Shown here in pieces: positions 44,602-53,140 of a DNA stretch of 64,000 nt; positions within the stretch are counted from its first letter, which is position 1; each line of letters opens with the position of its first letter. The notes beneath the pieces were generated by a model. The model ran no database searches. It had not been told where the DNA came from and saw nothing but the letters and a program-made list of their open reading frames with translations. A program made the position numbers and the translations under genes. This stretch comes from Arthrobacter sp. KBS0703 (lineage in GTDB: Bacteria > Actinomycetota > Actinomycetes > Actinomycetales > Micrococcaceae): positions 620,001-684,000 of the forward strand of contig NZ_MVDG02000001.1 in the NCBI RefSeq assembly GCF_002008315.2. The letters are read 5' to 3'.

Positions 44602-44643
44602 TTCGCATCGAAGAGGTCAGGGGTTCGAATCCCCTTAGCTCCA
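44602..44643 (+). tRNA. 3' fragment of tRNA-Ala(CGC), island attachment site
   Basis: Reads from the anticodon loop (TTCGCAT, anticodon CGC) through the stem CGAAG, variable loop AGGTC, T-arm AGGGG-TTCGAAT-CCCCT, acceptor strand TAGCTCC and discriminator A. No 5' half precedes it: the upstream sequence is the recombination region. This is the displaced end produced when an element enters the tRNA 3' end. The intact tRNA should lie at the other end of the island, outside this window. Confidence 0.85.
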
Positions 44644-44701
44644 CAGACTTCAGGCTTCACAGGTACTTGCGGCGGGCGCCTTGCCCGCTCCACCCAGCCG
44701 C

Positions 44702-45211
44702 TCAGCAGCCGCTGGTTTGTTCGTCTTCCAGCTCTTCGTCGGACTGGATACGGCGCAGCACGGACAGCCGCTCCGCGATGCGGGCAAGGACCGATGCCTC
44801 CTCAACCGGCGCGGCCGCACTCCGTCCGGATGCTTCCCAGTCGAGGGGACCGGCGCCGACCAGGATCAGCACCCTGTCCCGCTCATGGAGCACTCCCACC
44901 AAGCCCAGGAACCGTTGCCAGGCAGCCGGCGTGCCGGCGGCGGCCTGCGCAGCCGGTGAGGGGATGCCATCGATCACACACGACGGAAATTGGCCAGCAA
45001 GTGCAAGGTAGTCAGCGTCTGTGCGGGGCCCGGAGCACAACTCGCTGAAGCTGACCCAGAGGACGTCCGGGTCAGCGCTCTTGGCGGTCAGGGGCCCCGA
45101 GGCGAGGGCCAGCACCTGCTGCTGCGGGGGCGAGGGCCGGAACAGTCCGTAGGCGCCCAGTTGCCGTTCGGTTCCAGGGGTGATGATCAGCCCCCGCTGG
45201 AATTCGGACAT
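44702..45211 (-). CDS. ZapE/AFG1 C-terminal-like protein
   Basis: 169 residues. VLWVSFSELCSGPRTDADYLALA followed by CVIDGIP is the conserved segment near the C-terminus of ZapE/AFG1-type ATPases (SF-x-LC-x-x-PR-x-x-DY-x-x-LA). The P-loop ATPase part is absent, and the frame starts cleanly at MSEFQRG. It may be a free-standing domain rather than a truncated gene. Function unknown. First chromosomal gene after the island. Confidence 0.55.
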   Translation of the reverse strand: MSEFQRGLIITPGTERQLGAYGLFRPSPPQQQVLALASGPLTAKSADPDVLWVSFSELCSGPRTDADYLALAGQFPSCVIDGIPSPAAQAAAGTPAAWQRFLGLVGVLHERDRVLILVGAGPLDWEASGRSAAAPVEEASVLARIAERLSVLRRIQSDEELEDEQTSGC

Positions 45212-45215
45212 GACT

Positions 45216-46211
45216 CTAGAGCCAGCCTTTCCGCTTGAAAATCACGTACATCAGGGCGGCTGTTCCGGCCATGAGGCCGATCGCCATGGGATATCCGAAA
45301 ACCCAGTGCAGTTCCGGCATGTGATCAAAGTTCATGCCATAGACGCCCGCGACAAAGGACGGCGCGAAGAAAATAGCCGCCCACGACGAAATCTTCTTCA
45401 CTTGCTCGTTCTGTTCGGCGCTGGCTTCGTTCTGCCGGTTGGCAGTCAGCGTGCCGTCCAGCGTGAGAGCGTTCTGCAGGAGGTCCCGGAAGGAATTCGC
45501 GCGGGAAAGGACCCGCTCCACGTGGTCCTCCACGTCCCGGAGGCTGTGCTGGAGGTCCGTGTTCACCTCGTACTTCTGGAATCCCGACTTGAGCTGGTCC
45601 ATCATGGGCGGAAGCGGTTGGATGGCCCGCTGGAATTGAATGACTTCGCGGGCGAGTTCGTAGATACGGCGCGACACCGTGGAATCGCCGGAGAACAGCT
45701 GGTCCTCGATCTCGTCGATGTCGTTTTCCAACCCCGCAATCACCGGGGCGTAATCATCCACCACCTGGTCCAGGAGGGCGTAGAGCACCGCTTCGGGCCC
45801 GTGGCGGAGGAGGTCGGGGCGGGACTCCAGCCGGCGCCGGACATGCCCCACGCCGGACATTTCCGCGTGGCGAACGGTCACGACGAAGTTCCTGCCGGTG
45901 AAGATGTGGAGTTCGCCGAACTCCACCGTCTCCGTGTCGTCTCGGTACCTGGCGGGCCTGAGGACAGTGAAGAGGTTGTTGCCGTAGCGCTCCAGTTTGG
46001 GCCGCTGGTGCGCGGAGATGGCGTCCTCGACGGCGAGCTCGTGCAGGTCGAATTCCTCCGCGACGGAGGCCATCTCCGCTTGGGACGGCCGGTACAGGCC
46101 AATCCACGCCATGCCCCCGTGCCTGGCAAGCGTCTCAAACGTCTGCTCAAGGCTCTCCGGTTCGGCGCTCCGGACGCCGTCAACGTAAACGGCGTTATCG
46201 ATGATGGTCAC
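45216..46211 (-). CDS. corA: CorA-family magnesium transporter
   Basis: 331 residues with a large cytosolic N-terminal domain, a long helix (about 165-270) and two C-terminal transmembrane helices. The signature YGMNFDHMPEL lies in the loop between them, where GMN forms the selectivity filter. Works as a homopentamer moving Mg2+ (sometimes Co2+ or Ni2+) into the cell. It ends 4 bp before the next gene on the same strand. Confidence 0.95.
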   Translation of the reverse strand: MTIIDNAVYVDGVRSAEPESLEQTFETLARHGGMAWIGLYRPSQAEMASVAEEFDLHELAVEDAISAHQRPKLERYGNNLFTVLRPARYRDDTETVEFGELHIFTGRNFVVTVRHAEMSGVGHVRRRLESRPDLLRHGPEAVLYALLDQVVDDYAPVIAGLENDIDEIEDQLFSGDSTVSRRIYELAREVIQFQRAIQPLPPMMDQLKSGFQKYEVNTDLQHSLRDVEDHVERVLSRANSFRDLLQNALTLDGTLTANRQNEASAEQNEQVKKISSWAAIFFAPSFVAGVYGMNFDHMPELHWVFGYPMAIGLMAGTAALMYVIFKRKGWL

Positions 46212-46254
46212 AGTCGGCAGGTCTCCGTCACGAGGCTCAGGACACCGAAGGGCA

Positions 46255-46680
46255 TCAGGACATTGCGCCGATGATGGCGCCGGCAGCTGTCATCGCAACC
46301 AGGTCGTGGCCGGAATCGATGAGCGTTACGGCTACGGGGCGTCCGGCGAAGCCGTTGTGGATGACGTGCCCGCCGGCACGGAAGATAACCGCCAGGACCA
46401 GGGCGAACAACCCGCCGGCCGCCGCGTTGTCCAGTCCCAGTTTGCCGATCAGCACGGCGAGCAGCACGGCCGTCAGCGCCGCGGCAACCATCATGGGCAG
46501 CCAGATCCCGGCTCCGCCCTCGGTGTTCTTGAGGTCCTCTTCAGTTTTGCCGATTCCTGCCATCCATCTGTTTCCCAGAACTGCGGGCAGGTACCAAACA
46601 AAGCCGATTGCCATGCTGGCGATGAAGGCAAGAAGCACGGCGAGCCAGTTGATGTGGGTTATGTAAGAGAGCCAATCCAT
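46255..46680 (-). CDS. DUF1761 membrane protein
   Basis: 141 residues with four transmembrane helices. The opening INWLAVLLAFIASMAIGFVWY, with GNRWMAGIGKTEED after it, is typical of DUF1761, whose role is unknown. It precedes corA on the same strand by 43 bp and may share its transcript. Confidence 0.85.
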   Translation of the reverse strand: MDWLSYITHINWLAVLLAFIASMAIGFVWYLPAVLGNRWMAGIGKTEEDLKNTEGGAGIWLPMMVAAALTAVLLAVLIGKLGLDNAAAGGLFALVLAVIFRAGGHVIHNGFAGRPVAVTLIDSGHDLVAMTAAGAIIGAMS

Positions 46681-46791
46681 CTTCGAATCCTATTCCCCAA
46701 GCGAGGCGCCGCCCGCCGGTCAGCCGCCCGGCCGTGTCGGGAGGGTCTGAGCTCCTTGGGCTTAGGCTCCCTGGACTGAAGCTCCCCATGC

Positions 46792-47298
46792 TTACCCACC
46801 CTGGACTGAGGCTCCCTGGACCAGACGGCTGATCAGCGGCTCGGTCCGGTATTGGATGTGCGTGTGGAGCGCCAGCACGGTTTCGGTCCGGATCACCCCC
46901 TTGATCCGCAGGATCGAGCGCAGGGCGGCCTGCAGGTTGTGGGTGTCCGTTGCCACCACGCGGCACCAGACGTCGCCGCGGCCGGAAATTTCATGCACCT
47001 CGAGGACCTGGGGAATCAGCCGCAGGGCACCCACCACGCCGTCGAGCTCGCGGTGCGTCACCTCGATCGTCACGAAGGCGACGACGTCGTAGCCCACCGA
47101 TTCGAGGTCGATCTCGCGGCCGCCGTCGTGCAGTATGCCCGAGCGCAGCATCCGCCGGACGCGCGACTGTGCGGTGTTCCGGGCGATGCTGAGCTTGTCG
47201 CTCAGTTCGCCGATCTGGATCCGCGGATCGCGGACCAGTTCGAGCAGGATCTTGAGGTCTGTGGGGTCCAGGGTGTTCAAATCATCACTCCGGTTCAT
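46792..47298 (-). CDS. Lrp/AsnC-family regulator
   Basis: 168 residues. N-terminal HTH (DLKILLELVRDPRIQIGELS, KLSIARNTAQSRVRRML) and a C-terminal RAM ligand-binding domain (VAFVTIEVT, VLEVHEISGRGDVWCRVVA). Probably amino-acid-responsive. It is divergent from the MFS transporter at 47452, its likely target; about 150 bp separate the two. Confidence 0.92.
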   Translation of the reverse strand: MNRSDDLNTLDPTDLKILLELVRDPRIQIGELSDKLSIARNTAQSRVRRMLRSGILHDGGREIDLESVGYDVVAFVTIEVTHRELDGVVGALRLIPQVLEVHEISGRGDVWCRVVATDTHNLQAALRSILRIKGVIRTETVLALHTHIQYRTEPLISRLVQGASVQGG

Positions 47299-47451
47299 GT
47301 TTTAGGTCCAAGATTGACGGTTTTGATCAATATTCCCACGGAACAAGGTGATGGTACGCACTCCTGCCTCATTCTGTAGGTATCAATTTCCGTTCGCGGG
47401 GCAGCTCCCACAAGGGGCCGGTGCCGCGGAAACACAGGCAAGGGTACGGGC

Positions 47452-48696
47452 ATGACCGTCTTTAGCGAACTTCGGATGCGTCCGGCTGCCGCTGGCCGCT
47501 GGAGTTGGAATGCGTCAAACACCTCGCGGCTGGTGATGGCCGGCGTCGTCATCTTTACCCTCCTGGTGGGGGCAAACCTGGCGACGCCCCTCTACCCGCT
47601 GCTGCAGGCCAAGCTCGGCATCAGCACCCTCGGCGTCACCGTGGCGTTTTCCGCCTATGTCCTGGCCCTCGTCTCCACCCTCCTGCTGGCCGGTCACTGG
47701 TCCGACCACATCGGACGCCGGGCGGCCCTGCTGCTCGCCGTGCTGACGGGGCTCGCGGGAGGCTTCGTTTTTGCGCATGCCGATAGCCTGCCCTCGCTGT
47801 GTGCAGGGCGCGCGCTCCAGGGCATCGCCGTGGCCCTCGCCACGGGTGCCAGTTCGGCCGCGCTGCGTGAGCTCCTGCCGCAGCGGCCGGAGTGGGCCTC
47901 ACGGTTCACCCTCCTGGCCTCCGCGGGCGGGGTGGCGGCGGCCCGGCGATCGGCGGCGTGCTGTCCCTCCTGCCGGGACCGACCTCCACGCCGTACTTTC
48001 TGCACTCCCTGGTCCTCCTTGCACTGCTGGTCCCGCTCTACCTGCTCCGCGCACGCCCGGCCATCAAGCCGGCCGTCGGGCCGCGCCCGCTGAAGGCCCT
48101 GGCGCCGCGCCGCCCTGTCTCTTATACACATCTGCGAGGCGCGCGGCGCATTCTGGCTGGCGGCCGCCGTCGGATTCCTCAGCTTCGCCGTCTTCGGTTT
48201 CTGCCTCTCCCTTGCGCCGGGATACTTCGCCCGCATCGTCAGGGTTGATTCCCGTCCCCTGATCGGCGTGCTTTCCGGACTCACGCTCGGTGCCTCCGCC
48301 CTGAGCCAGCTGATCGGCGTCCGCGGCAGGTTTGCCGTGCCGGCCGGCCTGGCGGTGCTGGGAGGATCCGTGATGCTCATCGCCGCCGCGGCTGCCTGGA
48401 CCAATCCCTGGCTGCTGATCGGTGCGAGCCTCGCGGCCGGCGTCGGCCAGGGCATCGCCTTCCGGACCGTGTTCAATGACGTGGCCGGCAAGGTGGAGGC
48501 TTCCCGCCACGCCCAGATCATCAGTACGGTCTATGTGATCACGTACCTGGGCAGTGCCGTTCCGGTCATCGGGCTGGGACTTGCGACGGCGGCCGTCGGC
48601 CTGGACGGGGCCGTGGCGGGTTTCGTTGTGCTCTGCGGCATCGCCGCTGCGGTACTGGCCGCACTATCGCTGCGCCAGAGCCTCTGCGCGGCCTGA
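47452..48696 (+). pseudogene. MFS transporter, broken by a frameshift and an adapter
   Basis: Typical 12-helix major-facilitator exporter: VANLATPLYPLLQ-like opening, GHWSDHIGRRAALLLAV loop motif, then RALQGIAVALATG. At about 47,940 the frame changes (GGVAA to GPAIGGVLSLLPGP), consistent with one or two missing G/C bases. At 48,115-48,133 a 19-bp adapter interrupts it. The rest (WLAAAVGFLSFAVFGFCLSL to LCAA) is intact. The native gene is probably whole; substrate unknown, probably a drug or metabolite. Confidence 0.85.
48115..48133. other. Single Nextera mosaic-end adapter (assembly artefact)
   Basis: CTGTCTCTTATACACATCT lies inside the MFS gene with coding sequence of that gene on both sides. 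Not genomic. Confidence 0.97.
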
Positions 48697-48799
48697 GGTC
48701 TCGCCGCGGACTGAGCCTTGCGGCCTGAACGGGTCCGGCCTGAACGGGTCCTGCCTGAGTCGGGCACGGGCAAGCCGAAGGTCAGCACGCGGAACCGCC

Positions 48800-48876
48800 T
48801 TGCAAAGGTTTGATTGCAAAGGTCCTGTTGCAAAGAAGGCGTTGCAAATAAAACATTGCAAAGATTTATTTGCAAG
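48800..48876 (+). promoter_or_regulatory. Six TTGCAA boxes at exact 14-bp spacing
   Basis: TTGCAAA starts at 48800, 48814, 48828, 48842 and 48856, and TTGCAAG at 48870. The 7-8 bases between boxes differ, so only the boxes are conserved. TTGCAA is itself palindromic. The array ends 14 bp before the ATG of the ArsR-type regulator, in its leader or promoter. An autoregulatory operator is the simplest reading. Confidence 0.85.
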
Positions 48877-48890
48877 CGTAGCCTTGGCGC

Positions 48891-49601
48891 ATGGAAACTA
48901 CTCCGCAGGCCGGCAGGAACGACTCGAACGACGTCGAGGAGCTCCCGTTTCCGGTCCGCAAGATGGACACCGCGTCCCTGAAGGCCCTCGCCCACCCGCT
49001 TCGGGTGCAGATCCTGGAGATGCTGTCGCGCTACGGGGCGCAGACCGCCTGCGGCCTTGGCGAGTTGCTGGGGGAGTCCAGCGGTTCCACCAGCTATCAC
49101 CTGCGCCAGCTGGCCAAGCACGACTTCGTCCGTGAGGTTGAGGGTAAGGGAACCGCCAGGGAGCGGTGGTGGGAGCGGCCGCGCGGCGCCCTGCAGGTCT
49201 CATCCCCGGAACTCGCCAACTCGCCCGCGACCGAGGAGGCCTCACGGCTGGTCAGCCGCGAGTTCGAGCACAGCCGCCAGGCGGTCCTGGCCGACTTCAT
49301 GACCCACGGTGTTGAAGCCCTGGACAGCCACTGGCTTCACGCCGCCACCATCAACACCTCCAATGCGCGGATGAACGCCGAGCAGTTGGGGCGGTACGCC
49401 CGCGCCGTGGAGGCCTACGGGCACCGGCTGCTGGAGGAGATCCGGGACGAGGGCGAGCAGGAAGGCGCCCGTCCGGTGCAGATCCATTTCAATGCGTTCC
49501 CGATCCTTGGCGTTCCCGCCACGGCAGCGAGCCGCGGCACCCGCAAAGCAGCGAAAACAAAGTCCACTCCGAAAACAGATGCCGAAAGGAAAGAGCCATG
49601 A
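48891..49601 (+). CDS. ArsR-type winged-helix regulator
   Basis: 236 residues. Winged-helix domain at about 22-90: MDTASLKALAHPLRVQILEM, then LGESSGSTSYHLRQLAKHDF. No cysteine metal site is seen in the recognition helix, so it is not a metal sensor of the classic kind. The C-terminus (about 110-210) is helical, ending in a Lys/Thr-rich tail. It follows the MFS gene and six TTGCAA boxes, suggesting control of the transporter and of itself. Confidence 0.88.
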   Translation: METTPQAGRNDSNDVEELPFPVRKMDTASLKALAHPLRVQILEMLSRYGAQTACGLGELLGESSGSTSYHLRQLAKHDFVREVEGKGTARERWWERPRGALQVSSPELANSPATEEASRLVSREFEHSRQAVLADFMTHGVEALDSHWLHAATINTSNARMNAEQLGRYARAVEAYGHRLLEEIRDEGEQEGARPVQIHFNAFPILGVPATAASRGTRKAAKTKSTPKTDAERKEP

Positions 49602-49852
49602 GCGCTCTATCGATCAGCCGGTCAGTCCCGGGCTCCGCCTACCGGCGTGCGTCCTTCATCGAAACCGCGGCCGTGCGCGTGGGTTCCGGACTGGTTGCCT
49701 GGGCAGAAAGCCGCCGCACCCGGCCCGAGGAAGTGGTGCGGCAGCTGGAGGCCGCGGCCCTGCGCCGCGACGAACTGAATCTGCTCCGGGCGGACATGCT
49801 GGGCGCCGCCCACTCTGGCCTGCCGGCCCCAGCGCTGAGTCACCTGCAGTAG
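49598..49852 (+). CDS. Small hypothetical protein
   Basis: 84 residues from ATG 49598, which overlaps the regulator's stop as ATGA. Basic and helical (EEVVRQLEAAALRRDELNLL). No family recognised; co-translated with the ArsR-type regulator. Confidence 0.7.
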   Translation: MSALSISRSVPGSAYRRASFIETAAVRVGSGLVAWAESRRTRPEEVVRQLEAAALRRDELNLLRADMLGAAHSGLPAPALSHLQ

Positions 49853-49896
49853 GCCGGCCCGGCCCGGCTGACGGCCCGGCGCGGTCATGCCTGCCG

Positions 49897-49981
49897 CTGT
49901 CTCTTATACACATCTCCGGCCGCGCCGCCGGCGCCCGTTAGTCCTGTCTCTTATACACATCTAGATGTGTATAAGAGACAG
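49897..49981. other. Nextera adapters, one single and one junction pair (assembly artefact)
   Basis: A single 19-bp mosaic end at 49897-49915, 28 bp of GC-rich sequence, then a full 38-bp junction at 49944-49981. The 28 bp between them are of doubtful origin. The regulator on the right loses its C-terminus here, and the genes left and right may not be neighbours. Confidence 0.97.
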
Positions 49982-50469
49982 TGGTTGCCCTGGATATGTT
50001 CGAACACGAGCGTGGTTTCGGTGTGGCCCACTACGGGGTCGGTCGCCAGATTGTCCAGGACCCAGTCCCGCAGGTCCTCCGTGGTGGCGACGGCGATGTG
50101 CAGCAGGTAGTCCACGGAGCCGGAGGTGTGAAACGTTGACAGCACCGCAGGCAATTTAGGCACGCGGGCCGTGAAGCGGTCGATCTGCTCACGGTCGTGG
50201 GCGCGGAGCCGGACGGCGATCAGGGCTTGGACCGACCGGCCGATTGCTGACAGGCTCAGCTTGGCCTCAAACCCCTGGATGATGCCGCGTTCGGAGAGCG
50301 CACGCGTGCGCATCAGTGCGGTGGAGGGCGCGATGCCCACCATTTCGGCCAGCTGCTTGTTGGAGATCCGGGCGTCGTCCACCAGCGCAGCCAGCAGGCG
50401 CTCGTCGATGGCGTCCAGCGGCTCGTTATTTCCTGCTCCGGACCGAATATTCTTCGCGATGCTGCTCAC
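49982..50469 (-). CDS. Lrp/AsnC-family regulator, C-terminus lost at adapter
   Basis: About 162 genuine residues. HTH at about 22-65 (DERLLAALVDDARISNKQLA, then MVGIAPSTALMRTRALSERG) and RAM domain (VQALIAVRLRAH, STFHTSGSVDYLLHIAVA). The last genuine residues are VFEHIQGNH; what follows (CLLYTSRCV) is adapter. Only a few C-terminal residues appear missing. It is divergent from the gamma-family PLP enzyme, its probable target. Confidence 0.88.
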
Positions 50470-50547
50470 GGACCCTCCTCAAATCGTTCTGAGTTCATCA
50501 TAGACTCGAGATTCCGGCCGATCCATTCACATGCACTGTCCCTCTCC

Positions 50548-50590
50548 GAATATTTGCCAGATACTTGCGGCATTCAATGGCGAATAATTC
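50548..50590. promoter_or_regulatory. Imperfect inverted repeat, probable Lrp/AsnC operator
   Basis: GAATATTTGCC (50548-50558) and GGCGAATAATTC (50579-50590) are near reverse complements. They lie between the divergent AsnC-type regulator and the PLP enzyme, just ahead of the latter's ribosome site AAGGAG. AT-rich half-sites of this kind suit Lrp-family dimers. Confidence 0.55.
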
Positions 50591-50602
50591 ACAAGGAGTA
50601 TT

Positions 50603-51766
50603 GTGCTTTCTCTCGACTCGCTGGCAGTCCACGCAGGACGTGACGGCCTGACGGACCAGGGCGTCCATGCCGTTCCCATCGACCTTTCCACGACTGCCCC
50701 GCTACCTTCCGTGGGGGAGGGGGGCCTTGCCTACGAGCACCTCGCAACCGGCGGCCCGCATGAGCAGGGTCAAAGCACTGTGTACCAGCGGCTGTGGAAC
50801 CCCACGGTTGCGCGCTTCGAGGCCAGTGTGGCTCTGTTGGAGGGAGCCCCGGAGGCAGTGGCCTTCGCCACCGGAATGGCTGCCCTGAGCGGCGTGTTGC
50901 TGGCAGCCGTCGCGGGCGGCAAGAAGCACGTGGTGGCGGTGCGGCCCCTCTACGGCGGCAGCGACCACATCCTTGCGTCCGGCGTGCTGGGAACCGAGGT
51001 GACCTTCACGGACGCGGCCGGGGTCCGCGCTGCCCTCCGGCCCGAGACCGGACTGGTTGTGGTGGAGACTCCGGCCAACCCGAGCCTGGACCTTGTGGAC
51101 ATCTCCGTGCTCGTCGCCGCTGCGGACGGCGTGCCCGTGCTGGTGGACAACACCTTTGCCACCCCCGTACTGCAACGTCCGCTGGAGCACGGTGCCGCCC
51201 TGGTGCTGCACAGCGCTACGAAGTTCATGGGCGGCCACGGCGATGCCATGGGCGGGGTGGTGGCGGCGCCGGCGGAGTGGGCCAGCCGCCTTCGCCAGGT
51301 GCGGGCCATCACCGGCGGCATCCTGACGCCCTTGCCGGCGTACATGCTGCACCGCGGGCTGGCCACGCTTCCCGTCCGCGTGCGGGCGCAGCAGTCCGCT
51401 GCACACAAGGTGGCCTCCGGGCTCAGCGGGCACGAGCTGGTGCGCGCGGTTTACTACCCGGGCCTGCCCGAGTGCGATCCGCAGGGCCTGGTCGGCACCC
51501 AGATGTCGGGCCCGGGTTCGCTGGTCGCCTTCGAGCTGCACAGCGCCGAGCACGCCGTGCGTGTCCCGTCGGCCGTCAGGATGATCACCCACGCCGTCTC
51601 CCTGGGCGGCATAGACACCCTCATCCAGCATCCCGCGGGCCTCACCCACCGCCCGGTGGCAGACGGCGCCAAACCGCGTGCGAGCCTCCTCCGCATCTCC
51701 GTGGGACTCGAAGACGCCACGGACATCCTCGACGACCTCGTCCAGGCAATCGAAGGAACGCGCTAG
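50603..51766 (+). CDS. Cys/Met-metabolism PLP-dependent enzyme (cystathionine gamma-synthase/gamma-lyase family)
   Basis: 387 residues from GTG 50603, with AAGGAG 6 bp upstream. Fold-type I trans-sulfuration enzyme: YQRLWNPTVARFEASVALLEG, then FATGMAALSG, VVVETPANPSLDLVDI, and the PLP-binding lysine in LHSATKFMGGHGDAMGG. The family covers cystathionine synthase and lyases and methionine gamma-lyase. An adjacent Lrp-type regulator and an MFS gene downstream favour a catabolic gamma-lyase, but the reaction cannot be fixed from sequence. Confidence 0.9.
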   Translation: MLSLDSLAVHAGRDGLTDQGVHAVPIDLSTTAPLPSVGEGGLAYEHLATGGPHEQGQSTVYQRLWNPTVARFEASVALLEGAPEAVAFATGMAALSGVLLAAVAGGKKHVVAVRPLYGGSDHILASGVLGTEVTFTDAAGVRAALRPETGLVVVETPANPSLDLVDISVLVAAADGVPVLVDNTFATPVLQRPLEHGAALVLHSATKFMGGHGDAMGGVVAAPAEWASRLRQVRAITGGILTPLPAYMLHRGLATLPVRVRAQQSAAHKVASGLSGHELVRAVYYPGLPECDPQGLVGTQMSGPGSLVAFELHSAEHAVRVPSAVRMITHAVSLGGIDTLIQHPAGLTHRPVADGAKPRASLLRISVGLEDATDILDDLVQAIEGTR

Positions 51767-53046
51767 CCGCGCACCGGGCCGCGGTGTACGACGGCGGTGA
51801 TCACCGCCGTCGTACACCCCAGGGCAATCACGGTGACGGCCAGCGCCGTCCAGCCGAGCGACTGGAACACCAGTCCGCCGGCCCAGCCGATGATGCTGGA
51901 CCCCAGGTAGTAGGCAAGGTTGTACAGCGACGCGGCCTGCGCGCGGCCCGTAACGGCGATGGCACCTGTCCACCCAGCCCCGATGCTGTGGGCCGCAAAG
52001 AAGCCGCCGGTAAAGACCACGAGCCCGGCCAGGATCAGCACCAGGACCTCGGTGAGAGTCAGGGCGAGGCCTGCGGACATCAGCAGAATTCCGCCGAGCA
52101 GCACGTTCCGCCGACCGAACCGCTGTGTCAGGCCGCCGGCCCAGCGGGAGGTCGCCGTCCCGGAGAGGTAGGCCAGGAAGATCAGGCTGATAACCGTGGC
52201 GGGCAGGCTGAAGGGCCCGCCGGAGAGCCGGAACCCCAAGTAGTTGTACACGGCCACGAAGCCGCCCATCAGCAGGAACGCCTGCACATAGAGGGCGAGC
52301 AGTCCAGGGTTGCGGAGATGCCCGGCCAGCGTGCGGCCTGCGCCGCGCAAGCCGCCGGCCTTGGCCGGGCTGAAGCCCCGGGCCTTGGGCACAAGCACCA
52401 GGAACAGGACCGCGGCGATGGTGGCCAGAACGGATACCGCTAACGCAGCGGCACGCCATCCCCATAATTCGCCCACCGGACCGGCCACGAGCCTGCCGGC
52501 CAGGCCGCCCAGGGTGGTACCGGCAACGTAGCTTCCGGCAGCCATCGCCGCGTGCGCGCGGTTGATCTCCTCGTTGAGGTAGGTGATGGCAATCGCGGGG
52601 ATGCCGCCCAGCGCCATGCCTTCGAGCATTCTGAGCCCCAGCAGCATGGGAAACGACGTGGCCAGCGGAACCATCAGGCCCAGCACGGTCGCAGCCGAGA
52701 TGCCCCAGGTCATGGCGCGGACACGCCCGATCCGGTCTGCCAGGAAGGACCACGGGATAACGGTCACTGCCAGCCCCACGGTGGCAAGGGAAATGGTCAG
52801 CGCCGCTTCCGCCGCCGTGACCCGGAGCTCCGCCGCCATGACTGGAAGCACGGCCTGCGTCGAATAGAGCTGCGCGAAGGTCGCCACTCCTGCGAACGCC
52901 AGCCCGCCAAGAATCTTGCCGTACGCCGGCGAACCTTTCGCGTGCCCTTCCCACCGCTCCTGATCCCGGGTGACGGGAACGGCCTTGCCGGGCGTTGGCT
53001 TGGGGGGTGTTGGCGTGGCGGCCACGGTTTTGCTGGGTGTTGGCAT
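51763..53046 (-). CDS. MFS transporter (AraJ/YnfM-like)
   Basis: 427 residues with 12 transmembrane helices. Cues are AQLYSTQAVLPVMAAELRVT at the start, PWSFLADRIGRVRAMTWGI (loop 2-3 motif) and LLMGGFVAVYNYLGFRLSG in the second half, typical of YnfM-like exporters. The N-terminus is Pro/Thr-rich (about 1-40). It converges with the PLP enzyme (4-bp overlap) and is divergent from the LysR regulator, which probably controls it. Confidence 0.92.
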   Translation of the reverse strand: MPTPSKTVAATPTPPKPTPGKAVPVTRDQERWEGHAKGSPAYGKILGGLAFAGVATFAQLYSTQAVLPVMAAELRVTAAEAALTISLATVGLAVTVIPWSFLADRIGRVRAMTWGISAATVLGLMVPLATSFPMLLGLRMLEGMALGGIPAIAITYLNEEINRAHAAMAAGSYVAGTTLGGLAGRLVAGPVGELWGWRAAALAVSVLATIAAVLFLVLVPKARGFSPAKAGGLRGAGRTLAGHLRNPGLLALYVQAFLLMGGFVAVYNYLGFRLSGGPFSLPATVISLIFLAYLSGTATSRWAGGLTQRFGRRNVLLGGILLMSAGLALTLTEVLVLILAGLVVFTGGFFAAHSIGAGWTGAIAVTGRAQAASLYNLAYYLGSSIIGWAGGLVFQSLGWTALAVTVIALGCTTAVITAVVHRGPVRG

Positions 53047-53140
53047 TTTTCCAGCGTAGATCTATGCTGACTAAGCATCCAATGCATGATTTAGCCAGAA
53101 ATCATGGCAGAAACGGATGAATTTCCTGAGTCGGGGAGCC

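Noticed and set aside
48800..48876. Regular 14-bp repeats considered as a CRISPR array
   Set aside because: Repeat units of 7 bp with 7-bp spacers are far too short, and no cas genes are present in the window.
50702..52954. 750-codon minus-strand frame across the PLP enzyme and the MFS gene
   Set aside because: It is a frame shadow of two genes with clear family motifs and has no motif of its own.
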